A stretch of 64,000 nucleotides of DNA from Chitinophagales bacterium. Lineage in GTDB: Bacteria; Bacteroidota; Bacteroidia; Chitinophagales; JADJOU01. This document shows positions 28,924 to 37,918 of this stretch, one piece after another; within the stretch, counting starts at the first letter, position 1; each line of letters opens with the position of its first letter. Location of the stretch: the NCBI GenBank assembly GCA_030832185.1, contig JAURJQ010000010.1, positions 102,032 through 166,031 on the forward strand. The letters are read 5' to 3'. A program made the position numbers and the translations under genes. The notes beneath the pieces are model-generated. The model was not told where the DNA came from. It saw only the letters and a program-made list of their open reading frames with translations, and did no database searches.

Positions 28924-29960
28924 ATTTCAGCTAGTTTGTAATAACTTTTTTCTTCGGTAAATTGTTCTAATCTTAATCTTCCGTGTTCAATTAGAATTGC
29001 TTTATTTGCAGAATTTACATAGAGTAGTTTCTGGGCCAAATCCATTCCAGAATTATTCTGAAAATAATATGCGGCGTCTCCAGCCACTTCTCTATGAATA
29101 GGCGTATCACTTAGAAGTATAGCTTTTTTCGCTAGAAAGGATTCGAGGATAGGTATGCCAAAGCCCTCTCCTTTACTAGGGTACACTGAAAACAGACAAT
29201 GATGTAAATAATTAAATTTTTCATTATCACTTATGCCTGAAATAAAGTGAATGCGATGACTATGATGACTTGCTTCGGCTAGCATCTTTACCATTTTTCT
29301 TTCAGGACCAGAACCAATATGTATCAAATCAAAGTCAACCTTATCTGCTATTTTAAGATAGGCATCTAGTAATAATGCTTGATTTTTTCTACCGAGAAAA
29401 GAAGAGATACAGAGAATGTAATTCTTATTATGCGGTCTATTGGTTGCTGCTATAGGTGATTTAGTAGCAGCTATGGGTATGATTTTTATCTTTTGTGGAG
29501 CTATTCCGTAATGGGATATTATATCCGACTTGGTGACTTCACTTACTGCTATGATGACATTCGCTCTTTTACATGCATATCGAGCCTTAAAGTTGTAGAT
29601 AAATCGGTCTATCCAAGGGTAGTCTTCTGGGAATTTTAAAAATAATAGATCATGAATCGTGACGATTGTCTTAAGCTTATTAGGAAGAAGAAAAGGCAAT
29701 TCTCCAGCCAAACCATGATAGACATCGATTGCATATTTCTTTAAATCAAAATAGATGAAAAATGAACGCCAGAGCACTCCAAAAGGATTAATAACTGTAG
29801 TTATGCTAGAATTCCAGATTTTCTTTTTAGGGGTAAAGAGGACTATATTTTCTGTAGAAATATTTTTTTCCACAGCCTCAATCACACCTCTACTATACAC
29901 CCCTAGCCCAGAGTGATTATTAAATGCGCGTTTAGCGTCAAGACCTAGTTTCATAGCCAC
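28887..29960 (-). CDS. glycosyltransferase family 4-type (GT-B) enzyme
   Basis: A 357-residue cytosolic enzyme transferring a sugar from a nucleotide donor. The N-terminal Rossmann half has the acceptor-side loop SGLGVYSRGV. The C-terminal half has ILCISSFLGRKNQALLLDAYL and the nucleotide-binding SKGEGFGIPILESFLAKKAIL, with the second Glu of the EX7E motif. It opposes the LtaS-like gene tail to tail with a 37-bp coding overlap; the pairing suggests, but does not prove, a shared cell-envelope glycan. Donor and acceptor cannot be read from the sequence. Confidence 0.87.
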   Translation of the reverse strand: MAMKLGLDAKRAFNNHSGLGVYSRGVIEAVEKNISTENIVLFTPKKKIWNSSITTVINPFGVLWRSFFIYFDLKKYAIDVYHGLAGELPFLLPNKLKTIVTIHDLLFLKFPEDYPWIDRFIYNFKARYACKRANVIIAVSEVTKSDIISHYGIAPQKIKIIPIAATKSPIAATNRPHNKNYILCISSFLGRKNQALLLDAYLKIADKVDFDLIHIGSGPERKMVKMLAEASHHSHRIHFISGISDNEKFNYLHHCLFSVYPSKGEGFGIPILESFLAKKAILLSDTPIHREVAGDAAYYFQNNSGMDLAQKLLYVNSANKAILIEHGRLRLEQFTEEKSYYKLAEIYFSLMGRTPRI

Positions 29961-29975
29961 GAATTCACGAATTTT

Positions 29976-30296
29976 TTATAGAACTATTCTTTTATGAACA
30001 AGACTCTTTTTTCCAAAATTAACCAATAAAGCGAGTTTACATTGAGAAACTTTTAAATAAATTAGGCATTGTGCTATATCAGCATCGCAAAGATTTGAAG
30101 CGCATTTTATATCTAAAATTATTCCTTTATAGTTTACTTCAAATTTTTTCTCTTTCGTATAAGGAATGTTTCCTTTTTTGAATTCATATTCTATAGCATC
30201 TTTATAGACTATTTCTAAAAATCCATCGCCCAGATGGTTGTGCACTTCCATACACCATCGAATTATCTTAAAACTCTCTCTCTTCTTTAAGAAAAA
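29976..30296 (-). pseudogene. decayed GxxExxY (PDDEXK_3-like) gene
   Basis: The open frame from ATG 30251 (91 residues) has the family signature GDGFLEIVY near its start. The homologous N-terminus continues upstream in the same frame (ESFKIIRWC, then MEVHNHLG) up to a stop at 30297-30299, without any ATG, so the original start is lost. In the middle, YKGIIL runs straight into DIKCASNL. Family members have ~16 more residues here, including the acidic residue of the PD-(D/E)XK site. A deletion between short IIL-coding repeats would explain it. The C-terminus (DADIAQCLIYLKVS, LALLVNFG) is intact. Probably non-functional. Confidence 0.65.
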
Positions 30297-30324
30297 TCAT
30301 AAAAGGAAACTCGTGAATTAGTGG

Positions 30325-31686
30325 CTACCTCCCCATTTCTTCATAAAAACAACAAAGTGTTTCAATCCCTTTTAAATAATTCCATACATGATAATGCTCA
30401 TTGGGAGAGTGAATTGCATCGGTATCTAATCCGAAACCAAGGAGAACTGTATCAATTCCCAATACGCGTTTAAACATAGTGACGATAGGTATAGAACCTC
30501 CCGTTCTCAATGGAATGGGCGTTTTTCCATAAGTTATTTCTACTGCTTTTTCAGCCGCTTTATAGGCATTGCTTTCGGTAGGTGTTACAGCTGGTTCACC
30601 ACCGTGATGAGGAGTCACTTTCACTTTTACATACTTGGGTGCTATGGACTTGAAGTGAGCTTCAAATAGTTTTGAAATTTCATTGTAATCTTGATTCGGA
30701 ACTAAGCGCATAGATATTTTAGCAAATGCCTTTGAGGGTAAAACAGTCTTAGCACCCTCTCCTATGTAGCCACCCCATATTCCATTTACATCGAGCGTTG
30801 GTCTGATACTCACTCTTTCCAATACAGAATATTCCTTCTCACCAAAGACCTCATCTATATCTAAATGTTTTTTATATTCGGTCATATCAAATGGCGCTTT
30901 AGACATAGCGGCTCTTTCCTCTGCGCTAACTTCTAGGATTTTATCATAAAAATGTGGAATAGTAATTGTTCCATTTTCATCTTGTAGGGAAGCTATCATC
31001 TTGCAAAGGGTATTGATAGGATTTCCTACGGCACCGCCATATACGCCCGAATGCAAATCTCTATTGGGTCCAGTGACTTCTACTTCCATATAGGCTAGAC
31101 CTCTTAAACCTGTGGTGATAGATGGGTGCTCATTGGATATCATTGATGTATCAGAAATGACGATGCAGTCTGCTTTTAATTTGTCTTTATAGGTATTGAC
31201 AAATTCTTCGAGATGCTCAGAACCTATTTCTTCCTCTCCTTCTATAATACATTTTACATTGCAGTTGAGTTTATTTTCTGAAAGTAAAATCTCCAAAGCT
31301 TTAAAATGCATATAAAATTGTCCTTTGTCATCTGCTGAGCCCCGTGCAAAGATTTTCCCATCTTTAATCACAGGTTCGAATGGTGGGGAAGTCCATAGCT
31401 CTATCGGATCTGCTGGCTGCACATCGTAATGTCCATAAGCTAGAATTGTAGGTTTACTTGGGTCAATTATTTTTTCTCCATAGACTACAGGATATCCTTT
31501 GGTAGAAATGATTTCTACTTTGTCTAATCCAAGGGCGTTCATTTTATCCGATACGAATTGGGCACAGGACATGACGTCTACTTTATAGGCTGGGTCTGCA
31601 GATATAGATGGAAATTTTAATAAGTCGATTAACTCTTGGAGATAAGTTTCTTTATTTTTTTCAACGATGGATTGGTAATTGCTCAT
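30325..31686 (-). CDS. M20-family dipeptidase/metallopeptidase
   Basis: A cytosolic zinc peptidase of 453 residues. The first metal site is TILAYGHYDVQPAD and the bridging Asp lies in FARGSADDKGQFYMH. The catalytic Glu is in IIEGEEEIGS near residue 150. The dimerisation lid domain follows (~205-360), with the conserved His near HSGVYGGAVGNP. The C-terminal metal His is in DAIHSPNEH. The family includes carnosinase-like dipeptidases and acylases; dipeptidase is the best general call. It stands alone, 73 bp from the GxxExxY relic. Confidence 0.92.
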   Translation of the reverse strand: MSNYQSIVEKNKETYLQELIDLLKFPSISADPAYKVDVMSCAQFVSDKMNALGLDKVEIISTKGYPVVYGEKIIDPSKPTILAYGHYDVQPADPIELWTSPPFEPVIKDGKIFARGSADDKGQFYMHFKALEILLSENKLNCNVKCIIEGEEEIGSEHLEEFVNTYKDKLKADCIVISDTSMISNEHPSITTGLRGLAYMEVEVTGPNRDLHSGVYGGAVGNPINTLCKMIASLQDENGTITIPHFYDKILEVSAEERAAMSKAPFDMTEYKKHLDIDEVFGEKEYSVLERVSIRPTLDVNGIWGGYIGEGAKTVLPSKAFAKISMRLVPNQDYNEISKLFEAHFKSIAPKYVKVKVTPHHGGEPAVTPTESNAYKAAEKAVEITYGKTPIPLRTGGSIPIVTMFKRVLGIDTVLLGFGLDTDAIHSPNEHYHVWNYLKGIETLCCFYEEMGR

Positions 31687-31761
31687 TGCTTGAATGTAGT
31701 TATTATGATATAGGCAAAGTTAGTGAAAAACAAACTATAGCCAAAGGCAAGTTTTTTAAAG

Positions 31762-33201
31762 TTAGAAACTTTCAAAAGCTCCAATATCCATACCATTGCC
31801 ATTCGGTCTTGGATTGCCGAGAATATCGGTACTGAGGCTATTAGATATTCCTTTGTCTACGCAAGGCGAGGTAGCCTTTAGTTTCAAATTTTCTTTATCT
31901 ATCGAGGTATTGGTAAATAGTGGATTTTGATTTAACTGACAATTGATAAAACTCGAAGAGGTTAGATTTCCTTTTGAATTGTAATTACAATTTCTAAAGC
32001 TGCAATCCGCCTCTAGATTCAGGGCTTTATCTATATCTAACAGAATACTTTCATCGGTATTGGAGTTGATTATACAATTTTCAAAAAAGCAGGTATTTTC
32101 CAGTTTATTTTTAAAGGTTTGCTTACTGCTCTCATCGTAAAATTGATTTGTTAAAATGAGGTTGCCTTTTTTGTCTTTACTTTGGATATTAAATAAGGTA
32201 CAATTTCTAAACTGATATTCTCCGCCTAAAAGCAACTGTACCAGATAATCCGTCGATGTAAAAAACTGACAATTATCGGCCAATACTTTACAATTCATGC
32301 TGCGCAGAGTCCAATAAAATGCGTTAGAAATTGTTGAGTTCTTAAGGTATATTTCTGTTCGGGTGGCATTTGTCATTTGTCCAAAGTTGGTCGTGGATTG
32401 ATATCCTGCCCAAACTCCAAAAGCAGACTCGTCTAGTGTGGTATATTCTACGAGATTATTTTTACTATTTCTTTCGAATAACAAACCCAGCCATTGTCCA
32501 GCTACTTTTAAGAATACTTTTTCTAGTCTTAATCCGCGCATTTTTATAGGCTTATCCTTGGTTCCATTGCATTTGAGACTACCTTGGACTATTATCCCAG
32601 AGCTATTGGAGAAGTGAAGCTGAGTGCCTGCTTCGATATTTAAGGTAGCTCCTGGAGCAATGATGAGACCAGGAATTGTTCCACTATTCGTAGTTTTATC
32701 TATGATCACATGTGGCTTATCACTCAGAAAAGTGGTGTTGGATTGTATAACTTCTCCATAATGAAAATAGGCATTCTGACCTAAGGCGCGCATGATCATT
32801 ACTTGTCTACTGCCATTGGTCTCTAGTATAAGTGAATCTAGAATAAGAACGGGATTGCTAGGATTAGGATTGACCGTCACCTCTGAAAATACCCAAAGGC
32901 TATCATTAGGTAAAATCCTAATTTTTTCTGCCTGTGTGCCCGGCAAGCCATCAATATTAAATCTGAATTGCGAGTTAGTACCTCGGGAGAGAAAAGCTCT
33001 CGAAATAATCAGCGTATTCGACGATCTATTGTAAATGCGAAAAGAGCGGGTAGCTGACCCCAAGGTCTGAAAAACCGTATCAAAGGTGAGGGTATCTGTA
33101 GAAAATTTGAGAGGAAACTTTGAGGTAGTATCTAGGCTTTCTTTCTGACAGGAAGAAAAAACAATAAAAGAAACGACTAATAAAAATGAGAATCTAATCA
33201 C
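31762..33201 (-). CDS. outer-membrane lipoprotein with parallel beta-helix (choice-of-anchor Q type)
   Basis: A 479-residue predicted lipoprotein. The signal peptide ends in a lipobox (VSFIVFSSCQKE), with Cys19 as the lipidated residue. An Ig-like/anchor domain (~30-140: FDTVFQTLGSATRSFRIYN) precedes a right-handed beta-helix (~165-440) with many short NXXF and NC turns. The end DILGNPRPNGNGMDIGAFES matches the choice-of-anchor Q motif. It probably faces the cell surface or periplasm and may bind or cleave glycans, though I see no catalytic signature. It is 26 bp after the glutathione peroxidase gene, so they may be co-transcribed. Confidence 0.8.
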   Translation of the reverse strand: MIRFSFLLVVSFIVFSSCQKESLDTTSKFPLKFSTDTLTFDTVFQTLGSATRSFRIYNRSSNTLIISRAFLSRGTNSQFRFNIDGLPGTQAEKIRILPNDSLWVFSEVTVNPNPSNPVLILDSLILETNGSRQVMIMRALGQNAYFHYGEVIQSNTTFLSDKPHVIIDKTTNSGTIPGLIIAPGATLNIEAGTQLHFSNSSGIIVQGSLKCNGTKDKPIKMRGLRLEKVFLKVAGQWLGLLFERNSKNNLVEYTTLDESAFGVWAGYQSTTNFGQMTNATRTEIYLKNSTISNAFYWTLRSMNCKVLADNCQFFTSTDYLVQLLLGGEYQFRNCTLFNIQSKDKKGNLILTNQFYDESSKQTFKNKLENTCFFENCIINSNTDESILLDIDKALNLEADCSFRNCNYNSKGNLTSSSFINCQLNQNPLFTNTSIDKENLKLKATSPCVDKGISNSLSTDILGNPRPNGNGMDIGAFESF

Positions 33202-33227
33202 GAAAGATAAACGGACGAAGGGCTAGA

Positions 33228-33791
33228 TTATTTCAATAATCCCTCTATGAACGAGATGTTTTCAGCACTATTGATATGATCTCGTGGAGATACAACTTTA
33301 ACTATTTTACCTGTTTTATCCACGACAAATTTCTGAAAATTCCACTTGATGTCAGCATCTTCTAATTTGTTATACTTTTTCTGGGTCAGAAATTGATAGA
33401 AAGGATGCATCTCTGGACCCTTGACTACTATTTTAGAAAACATATCGAAGCTCACACCATAGTTTAGCTGACAAAATTCGGCAATTTGCTTATTATCGCC
33501 AGGTTCTTGTGAAAGAAATTCATTGGCAGGAAATCCCAATATGACCACACCTTGATCTTTGTATTTTTTATAAACATCTTCGAGTTCTTTGTATTGTGGC
33601 GTGAGTCCGCATTTACTTGCTACATTGACTATGATGATCACTTTGCCTCTATAGTCTGCTATGGCCTTATCTTTACCTTGAATCGTCTTCATAGTAAATT
33701 CGTATACAGAGCTTTCTTTCAATTCTGGAAAATTGTTTTGACCATTAAGTAGTCCAAATGAATTAAGAAGGGAGAATAGCCATTTTTTCAT
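33228..33791 (-). CDS. glutathione peroxidase-family thiol peroxidase
   Basis: A 187-residue peroxide-reducing enzyme. The peroxidatic Cys is in NVASKCGLTPQY near residue 62 (Cys, not Sec). The Gln-like second tetrad position is in GFPANEF, and the Trp and Asn are in IKWNFQKFVV. The CxxxxC-type resolving position is present as FCQLNYGVSF. Bacterial Cys-GPx enzymes usually use thioredoxin rather than glutathione. The N-terminus (MKKWLFSLLNSFGLLNG) could be an export signal, giving a periplasmic location; uncertain. Confidence 0.92.
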   Translation of the reverse strand: MKKWLFSLLNSFGLLNGQNNFPELKESSVYEFTMKTIQGKDKAIADYRGKVIIIVNVASKCGLTPQYKELEDVYKKYKDQGVVILGFPANEFLSQEPGDNKQIAEFCQLNYGVSFDMFSKIVVKGPEMHPFYQFLTQKKYNKLEDADIKWNFQKFVVDKTGKIVKVVSPRDHINSAENISFIEGLLK

Positions 33792-33860
33792 GTGTATGTA
33801 GTTTAATTTTGTTAGCTCATTGGAAATTAGAAATCAAATATAGTTTGAATTTATTGGCCC

Positions 33861-35096
33861 TTATTTAAAAAACTTTAAAATGCCTTCCGCTTTGATCAAG
33901 CACTCTTGATATTCTTTTTCTGGGTCGCTCAATAAAGTAATAGCACCGCCTACCGCCAGAGAAATTTTCTCCGCTTTTTCATCATAATAGAGACTTCGAA
34001 TCACTACATTAAAGTCAAAATTGCCATCTGGGGCGAAGTAGCCTATATTTCCAGCATAGAGGCCGCGACCAAAATTTTCTATCTTTTCTATAAATTGAAT
34101 CACTTCTTTTTTAGGAGCGCCTGTCATAGAACCTGCTGGAAGCAGAGCTTTTAGCGCATTATGGCTATCGTTTATATCCTGGAGTTCTGCTGAGATAGTT
34201 GAAATCATCTGATGTACAAAGGGGAAGCTATATACTTTGCACCATTCCTCTACACGAATACTGCCAGTATGCGCATAGCGTGTCATATCATGGCGAACTA
34301 GATCTACAATCATAGTATTCTCTGCCCGTTCCTTTATGCTATGGGCTAATTCTTGTTTGATTTGTTCATCATGGGTTACATTGAATAGGTCCCGCCTCGC
34401 TGTTCCCTTCATTGGCTGACTGATGAGTTTATTATCATTGAGTTTTGCAAGTCTCTCAGGGCTGAATGAAAGCACCCACTTATCATTATATTTCACCAAT
34501 GCGGACATCGGAGCAGCTGCAGCCTGGTTGATTTCTAGAAAGGTTTGAACAGGATGGATATGCACCTTCTCTTTATAAAACTCTATACAATAGTTGAGTT
34601 CATAGAACTGTCCATTCCGAATTGCTTGTTGAATTTCTAGAATATTTTCCGAATATTGATTCTCTGATGTTCTGGCATAAAAGTCGATCTTAGGTAGCCT
34701 ATTATCCACCAAAGTCTGCGCTAAAATGATATCGAGAATCTCTAAACTTTCAGGTGCATTTCTATTGAAGTAGAGTCGTCCTTGCCGGGCATAAATAACG
34801 TATCGAGGTTCGAAAAAATGGCATTTTCTATAGTCAATGAAGGGTTCTCTGCTCTTATGCTCTGTATTGAAATGGTAGCCAAAATGTCCGAAGAGAAATT
34901 TGTCTTTTGGAAGCTCCTCAAGACTATTATAAATAGCCAGTGCATCTGCTGCCAGTATAAAATCATATCGGCTATGTGCATCTCTGGTATCATTAGAATC
35001 AAGAAAACTAAACGTGGAGAACTTTGAAGCCCATTGTAGTAGTTGAGTTTTAAACGCTTGATTTATCTCCAGCTGAATAGAAAAAAAATCAGACAT
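33861..35096 (-). CDS. pabB: aminodeoxychorismate synthase component I-like (PabB)
   Basis: A 411-residue chorismate-utilising enzyme, first committed step to p-aminobenzoate and folate. The key residue is the Lys in SQPMKGTARRD: PabB enzymes have KGT where anthranilate synthases have AGT, so PabB is preferred over TrpE. Other core motifs are ERAENTMIVDLVRHDMTR, LLPAGSMTGAPKKEVIQFIE and GNIGYFAPDG. The Mg2+ Glu is in EYQECLIKAEGIL. No pabA or pabC is adjacent, so the glutaminase must be supplied elsewhere, for example by an amphibolic TrpG/PabA. Confidence 0.9.
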   Translation of the reverse strand: MSDFFSIQLEINQAFKTQLLQWASKFSTFSFLDSNDTRDAHSRYDFILAADALAIYNSLEELPKDKFLFGHFGYHFNTEHKSREPFIDYRKCHFFEPRYVIYARQGRLYFNRNAPESLEILDIILAQTLVDNRLPKIDFYARTSENQYSENILEIQQAIRNGQFYELNYCIEFYKEKVHIHPVQTFLEINQAAAAPMSALVKYNDKWVLSFSPERLAKLNDNKLISQPMKGTARRDLFNVTHDEQIKQELAHSIKERAENTMIVDLVRHDMTRYAHTGSIRVEEWCKVYSFPFVHQMISTISAELQDINDSHNALKALLPAGSMTGAPKKEVIQFIEKIENFGRGLYAGNIGYFAPDGNFDFNVVIRSLYYDEKAEKISLAVGGAITLLSDPEKEYQECLIKAEGILKFFK

Positions 35097-35176
35097 GTCT
35101 AGTGGTTATATTTTATACTGCGCGTATTATTTTAAAGTCTAAATCAGAATATATGGTAAAAAATGGGCTTGAATGC

Positions 35177-36403
35177 TCAGATGTCACTTAAAAAAATTAG
35201 ATCTAAATCTATATGTTTCTCGCCTAGTATCTGACTAAAATGCTGATTGCACACATTCCCTGTAAATAAATAGGCTCCATGGCGCACACCTTTGGAAAAT
35301 TGAATAAGGGTTTTAATTCCTCCTGATTTCTGAAGTTGAATCATGGTATTAGCCAGTATATTACTCAGTGCGATAGATGCCGTGCGAGATACTCTAGATG
35401 GTATATTCGGCACACAATAATGAATGACGTCATGTTTGATAAATGTAGGTTGGTCATGATTCGTCATTTCACTAGTTTCAAAGCAGCCTCCCTGGTCTAT
35501 CGATACGTCTATAATGACGGAGTTTGGCTTCATATTCATGACCATGGATTCAGATATGAGTATCGGCGTGCGGCTTGTCTTTGAATGTAGAGCCCCAATG
35601 ACCACATCCGCATTTTTTAGCTCCTGAGAAAGTGTAATAGACGAAAGGACAGAGGTGTATACTCTGCTTCCTAGATTATTTTGAATGCGCTTTAATTTAT
35701 ATAAAGAATTGTCGAAAATCTTGACGGTCGCTCCCAGACCAATCGCCGCTCTAGCTGCAGTCTCGCCTACAATTCCAGAACCTAAAATGACGACATTCGT
35801 AGGTGGTACACCTGTAATACCTCCGAGTAGGATACCCGCTCCTCCTTTGACTGTGCTGAGGTATTCTGAAGCTATCAATACTACTGCTCCACCTGCGATC
35901 TCACTCATAGCGCGCACTATAGGATAGGCCCCCCATTCGTCTTGCAAATATTCAAAAGCAACGGCAGTGATTTTCTTTTCCATCATTTTCTCAATCACCT
36001 TTTTTTTCATACTAGGGAGGTGGAGGGGAGAGAATATAGTCTGGTGTGTTTTCATATGTTCTACCTCATCCATAGTAGGCGGGGTGACCTTAAGAATTAC
36101 GTCTGCTTCGAATATTTTATTTTGTTCGTAGATGATTTCTGCACCAGCCTCCGAATAATCCCTATCTGTAAAATGACTGAAATTTCCAGCACCGGTCTCT
36201 ATTTGAACATTAATCCCTTGATGAACAAGCATATGCACCGATTCTGGTGTTAATGCTACTCTATGTTCTTGAAAAGTTTTTTCGCGGGGAATACCTATGC
36301 TGAAACTATCTTTTTTGCTTACTACCTTAGCAGGAATCTCCTGTGTAGAGTATTCATACTTCGTTACATTTTGTGATAAATCAGTGACTTGACTCAAGGC
36401 CAT
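35177..36403 (-). CDS. ald: alanine dehydrogenase
   Basis: NAD-dependent oxidative deamination of L-alanine to pyruvate and ammonia. The 408-residue protein contains the N-terminal substrate domain (IGIPREKTFQEHRVALTPESV, with the conserved Arg and Lys) and a Rossmann domain with ILGSGIVGETAARAAIGLGATVKIFD. The active-site region is DVSIDQGGCFETS and HYCVPNIPSRVSRTAS. The N-terminus has ~30 extra residues before the conserved start, as in several Bacteroidota homologues. It has a good promoter upstream and stands alone. Confidence 0.94.
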   Translation of the reverse strand: MALSQVTDLSQNVTKYEYSTQEIPAKVVSKKDSFSIGIPREKTFQEHRVALTPESVHMLVHQGINVQIETGAGNFSHFTDRDYSEAGAEIIYEQNKIFEADVILKVTPPTMDEVEHMKTHQTIFSPLHLPSMKKKVIEKMMEKKITAVAFEYLQDEWGAYPIVRAMSEIAGGAVVLIASEYLSTVKGGAGILLGGITGVPPTNVVILGSGIVGETAARAAIGLGATVKIFDNSLYKLKRIQNNLGSRVYTSVLSSITLSQELKNADVVIGALHSKTSRTPILISESMVMNMKPNSVIIDVSIDQGGCFETSEMTNHDQPTFIKHDVIHYCVPNIPSRVSRTASIALSNILANTMIQLQKSGGIKTLIQFSKGVRHGAYLFTGNVCNQHFSQILGEKHIDLDLIFLSDI

Positions 36404-36427
36404 ATAGGTAAAATACTTAGTGCATTA

Positions 36428-36458
36428 CAAATTTAGTTCATTTTAGATAAATGACAAA
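36428..36458 (-). promoter_or_regulatory. candidate promoter for ald
   Basis: On the minus strand TTTG (36458-36455), a 19-bp spacer and TAAATTTG (36435-36428) match both Bacteroidota promoter elements at normal spacing. The leader would be ~20 nt. Confidence 0.5.
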
Positions 36459-36533
36459 CTTTGAAAATGGGGACTAAATAAGTCATTCATATTATATCCT
36501 ATAAAATATGCAGACTTGAATTAATTTTTAAGC

Positions 36534-36561
36534 TTGTAATTAAATTTTATTTTTATATTTG
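36534..36561 (+). promoter_or_regulatory. candidate promoter for tRNA-Asp
   Basis: TTG at 36534-36536, 17 bp, then TATATTTG at 36554-36561, followed by GCACTCG, a context typical of strong Bacteroidota tRNA/rRNA promoters. The tRNA begins about 97 bp downstream. Confidence 0.45.
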
Positions 36562-36658
36562 CACTCGCTTTTGAAAGAAAGCAATCGTCATTTATATCTA
36601 ATTTATTTATTATTTTAGATTGCTCTCAGAGATAATATCAATGAAGCTGTGAATAAAT

Positions 36659-36732
36659 GGTCTGGTAGTTCAGTTGGTTAGAATGCCGCCCTGTCACGGC
36701 GGAGGTCGCGAGTTCGAGTCTCGTCCAGACCG
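36659..36732 (+). tRNA. tRNA-Asp (GTC)
   Basis: A complete cloverleaf of 74 nt. The acceptor stem GGTCTGG pairs with CCAGACC. The anticodon arm is CCGCC-CTGTCAC-GGCGG with anticodon GTC, and the T-arm contains GTTCGAG. The discriminator base is G, and CCA is not encoded directly after it. A terminator follows 12 bp later, so it is a single-tRNA transcription unit. Confidence 0.97.
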
Positions 36733-36744
36733 CACCAATTATTC

Positions 36745-36780
36745 AAAAAGCCCTAATTGTATTCAATTAGGGCTTTTTAG
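36745..36780 (+). terminator. Rho-independent terminator after tRNA-Asp
   Basis: A perfect 15-bp stem AAAAAGCCCTAATTG / CAATTAGGGCTTTTT with a 4-nt loop and a terminal T-run. Confidence 0.92.
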
Positions 36781-36929
36781 TTTTAATTCTTGTATGTATC
36801 TAGTTTATAATTTTATACTCCAGTAACTGATGTTCATAACACAAAGGGTTTACAGCGATTATAGAAAAAGGTGTTCAAGGCCATAATGCATTTAGGCGCA
36901 GTTATACTTCCCAGCTTTTTTTTGGTAAA

Positions 36930-36960
36930 AGCAAAAAAAAACCGAGCCTAGGCTCGGTTT
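36930..36960 (-). terminator. terminator of the small outer-membrane protein gene
   Basis: The hairpin AAACCGAGCC-TA-GGCTCGGTTT is followed on the minus strand by a long T-run (TTTTTTTT). It lies just 22 bp past the stop of the gene at 36983. Confidence 0.9.
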
Positions 36961-36982
36961 CTTTATTTTAATTGTTAAATGA

Positions 36983-37558
36983 TTAGTTTAATACCCAAGT
37001 AACACCCAATCTCACTGTGTTCAAATTAAAGTCAAAACCGAAATCTGAAGTTTTAGTCTCAACATTAGTTGTACTAGTTTGAGTTTCTGTAGAATAACCT
37101 AAACTACCAAAAGAAGCATTGATTGCCAATCTTTTAGTTAAAAATGCGTTCACGCCTGGGAAAACATTTAATCCCATGGTTGATGTTTTTGCTTCAGGAG
37201 CAGTAGCACCTGCTTTGGTTGAACCTGAGCCGAAGCCTATACTAGCTCCAACGAAAGGAGTAAATCTACTTTTTGAAAAATAATAGTTTGCACCAAAGTT
37301 TACTCCAAAAGCTGAAGATTCGCCAGTAGAAACTCCAGCAACTGTTGTTGAAGAATTGCCAAAAGTTAAGCCGCCTCTAAGAGCAATGTTATCAGTAACA
37401 AAATACATCATACTTGGACTTACGTTTGCGTCTAAAATTTTAGTAGTTAGGTTGCCTACTTCGCCACTTAAAGCCACATTTCCTTTAGAGAAACTTCCAT
37501 CTTGAGCATTCATTGCTAGTGTACCTAGTGCAAAAATTGATAAGATAATTTTTTTCAT
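36983..37558 (-). CDS. small outer-membrane beta-barrel protein
   Basis: A 191-residue protein with signal peptide MKKIILSIFALGTLAMNAQ. The body is a series of alternating amphipathic strands (NIALRGGLTFG, FGVNFGANYYF, FTPFVGASIGFGSG) and ends in an aromatic/hydrophobic strand LGVTWVLN. This is the plan of OmpW/OmpX-like 8-strand barrels common in Bacteroidota. It has its own promoter and terminator at close spacing, as expected for an abundant envelope protein. Specific function unknown. Confidence 0.82.
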   Translation of the reverse strand: MKKIILSIFALGTLAMNAQDGSFSKGNVALSGEVGNLTTKILDANVSPSMMYFVTDNIALRGGLTFGNSSTTVAGVSTGESSAFGVNFGANYYFSKSRFTPFVGASIGFGSGSTKAGATAPEAKTSTMGLNVFPGVNAFLTKRLAINASFGSLGYSTETQTSTTNVETKTSDFGFDFNLNTVRLGVTWVLN

Positions 37559-37918
37559 GTTGTTTAAAATTTTTGGTTTAAAATTAATTACTTAAGCAAA
37601 GTTATGTGGTTTAAGTAATGTGTCAAGTCTTTTTTTACAGTTTTTTCCGATTTTATTAACATTTTAATAATATTTGGTTTTTCAAATTTTGGCGAATAAT
37701 CGAGTGGAATGGTTGTATTTAATACAAATACAATGGTTTATGTCTCTAAATATAATAAAAACTATCTAAATGAATTTGTATGTTCGTCTGTACATATTTC
37801 AGAGGACTATCTTGGTCTCTTTACAAATTTCAGGCTAAGATAAGCTAGAATTCTAGCCTAGGATATTAGTTCTAGGCGCTGCAAGGCTATGTTTAGTGAC
37901 AGTTTTTTAAATTACATA
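37559..37918. other. 360-bp intergenic region with nested palindromes
   Basis: No coding frame is supportable. The right-hand part (37832-37876) contains a perfect 14-bp palindrome GCTAGAATTCTAGC, an enclosing AGGCTA/TAGCCT pair, and a CCTAG/CTAGG pair. There is no T-run after them. The left end holds the promoter of the outer-membrane protein gene. Confidence 0.5.
37597..37626 (-). promoter_or_regulatory. promoter of the small outer-membrane protein gene
   Basis: On the minus strand TTG (37626-37624), 19 bp and TAACTTTG (37604-37597) match both Bacteroidota elements. The start codon is ~39 bp downstream of the -7 box. Confidence 0.55.

Noticed and set aside
34742-35002. 86-aa minus-strand ORF inside pabB
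   Set aside because: Same-strand out-of-frame shadow of pabB with no start context or family signature.
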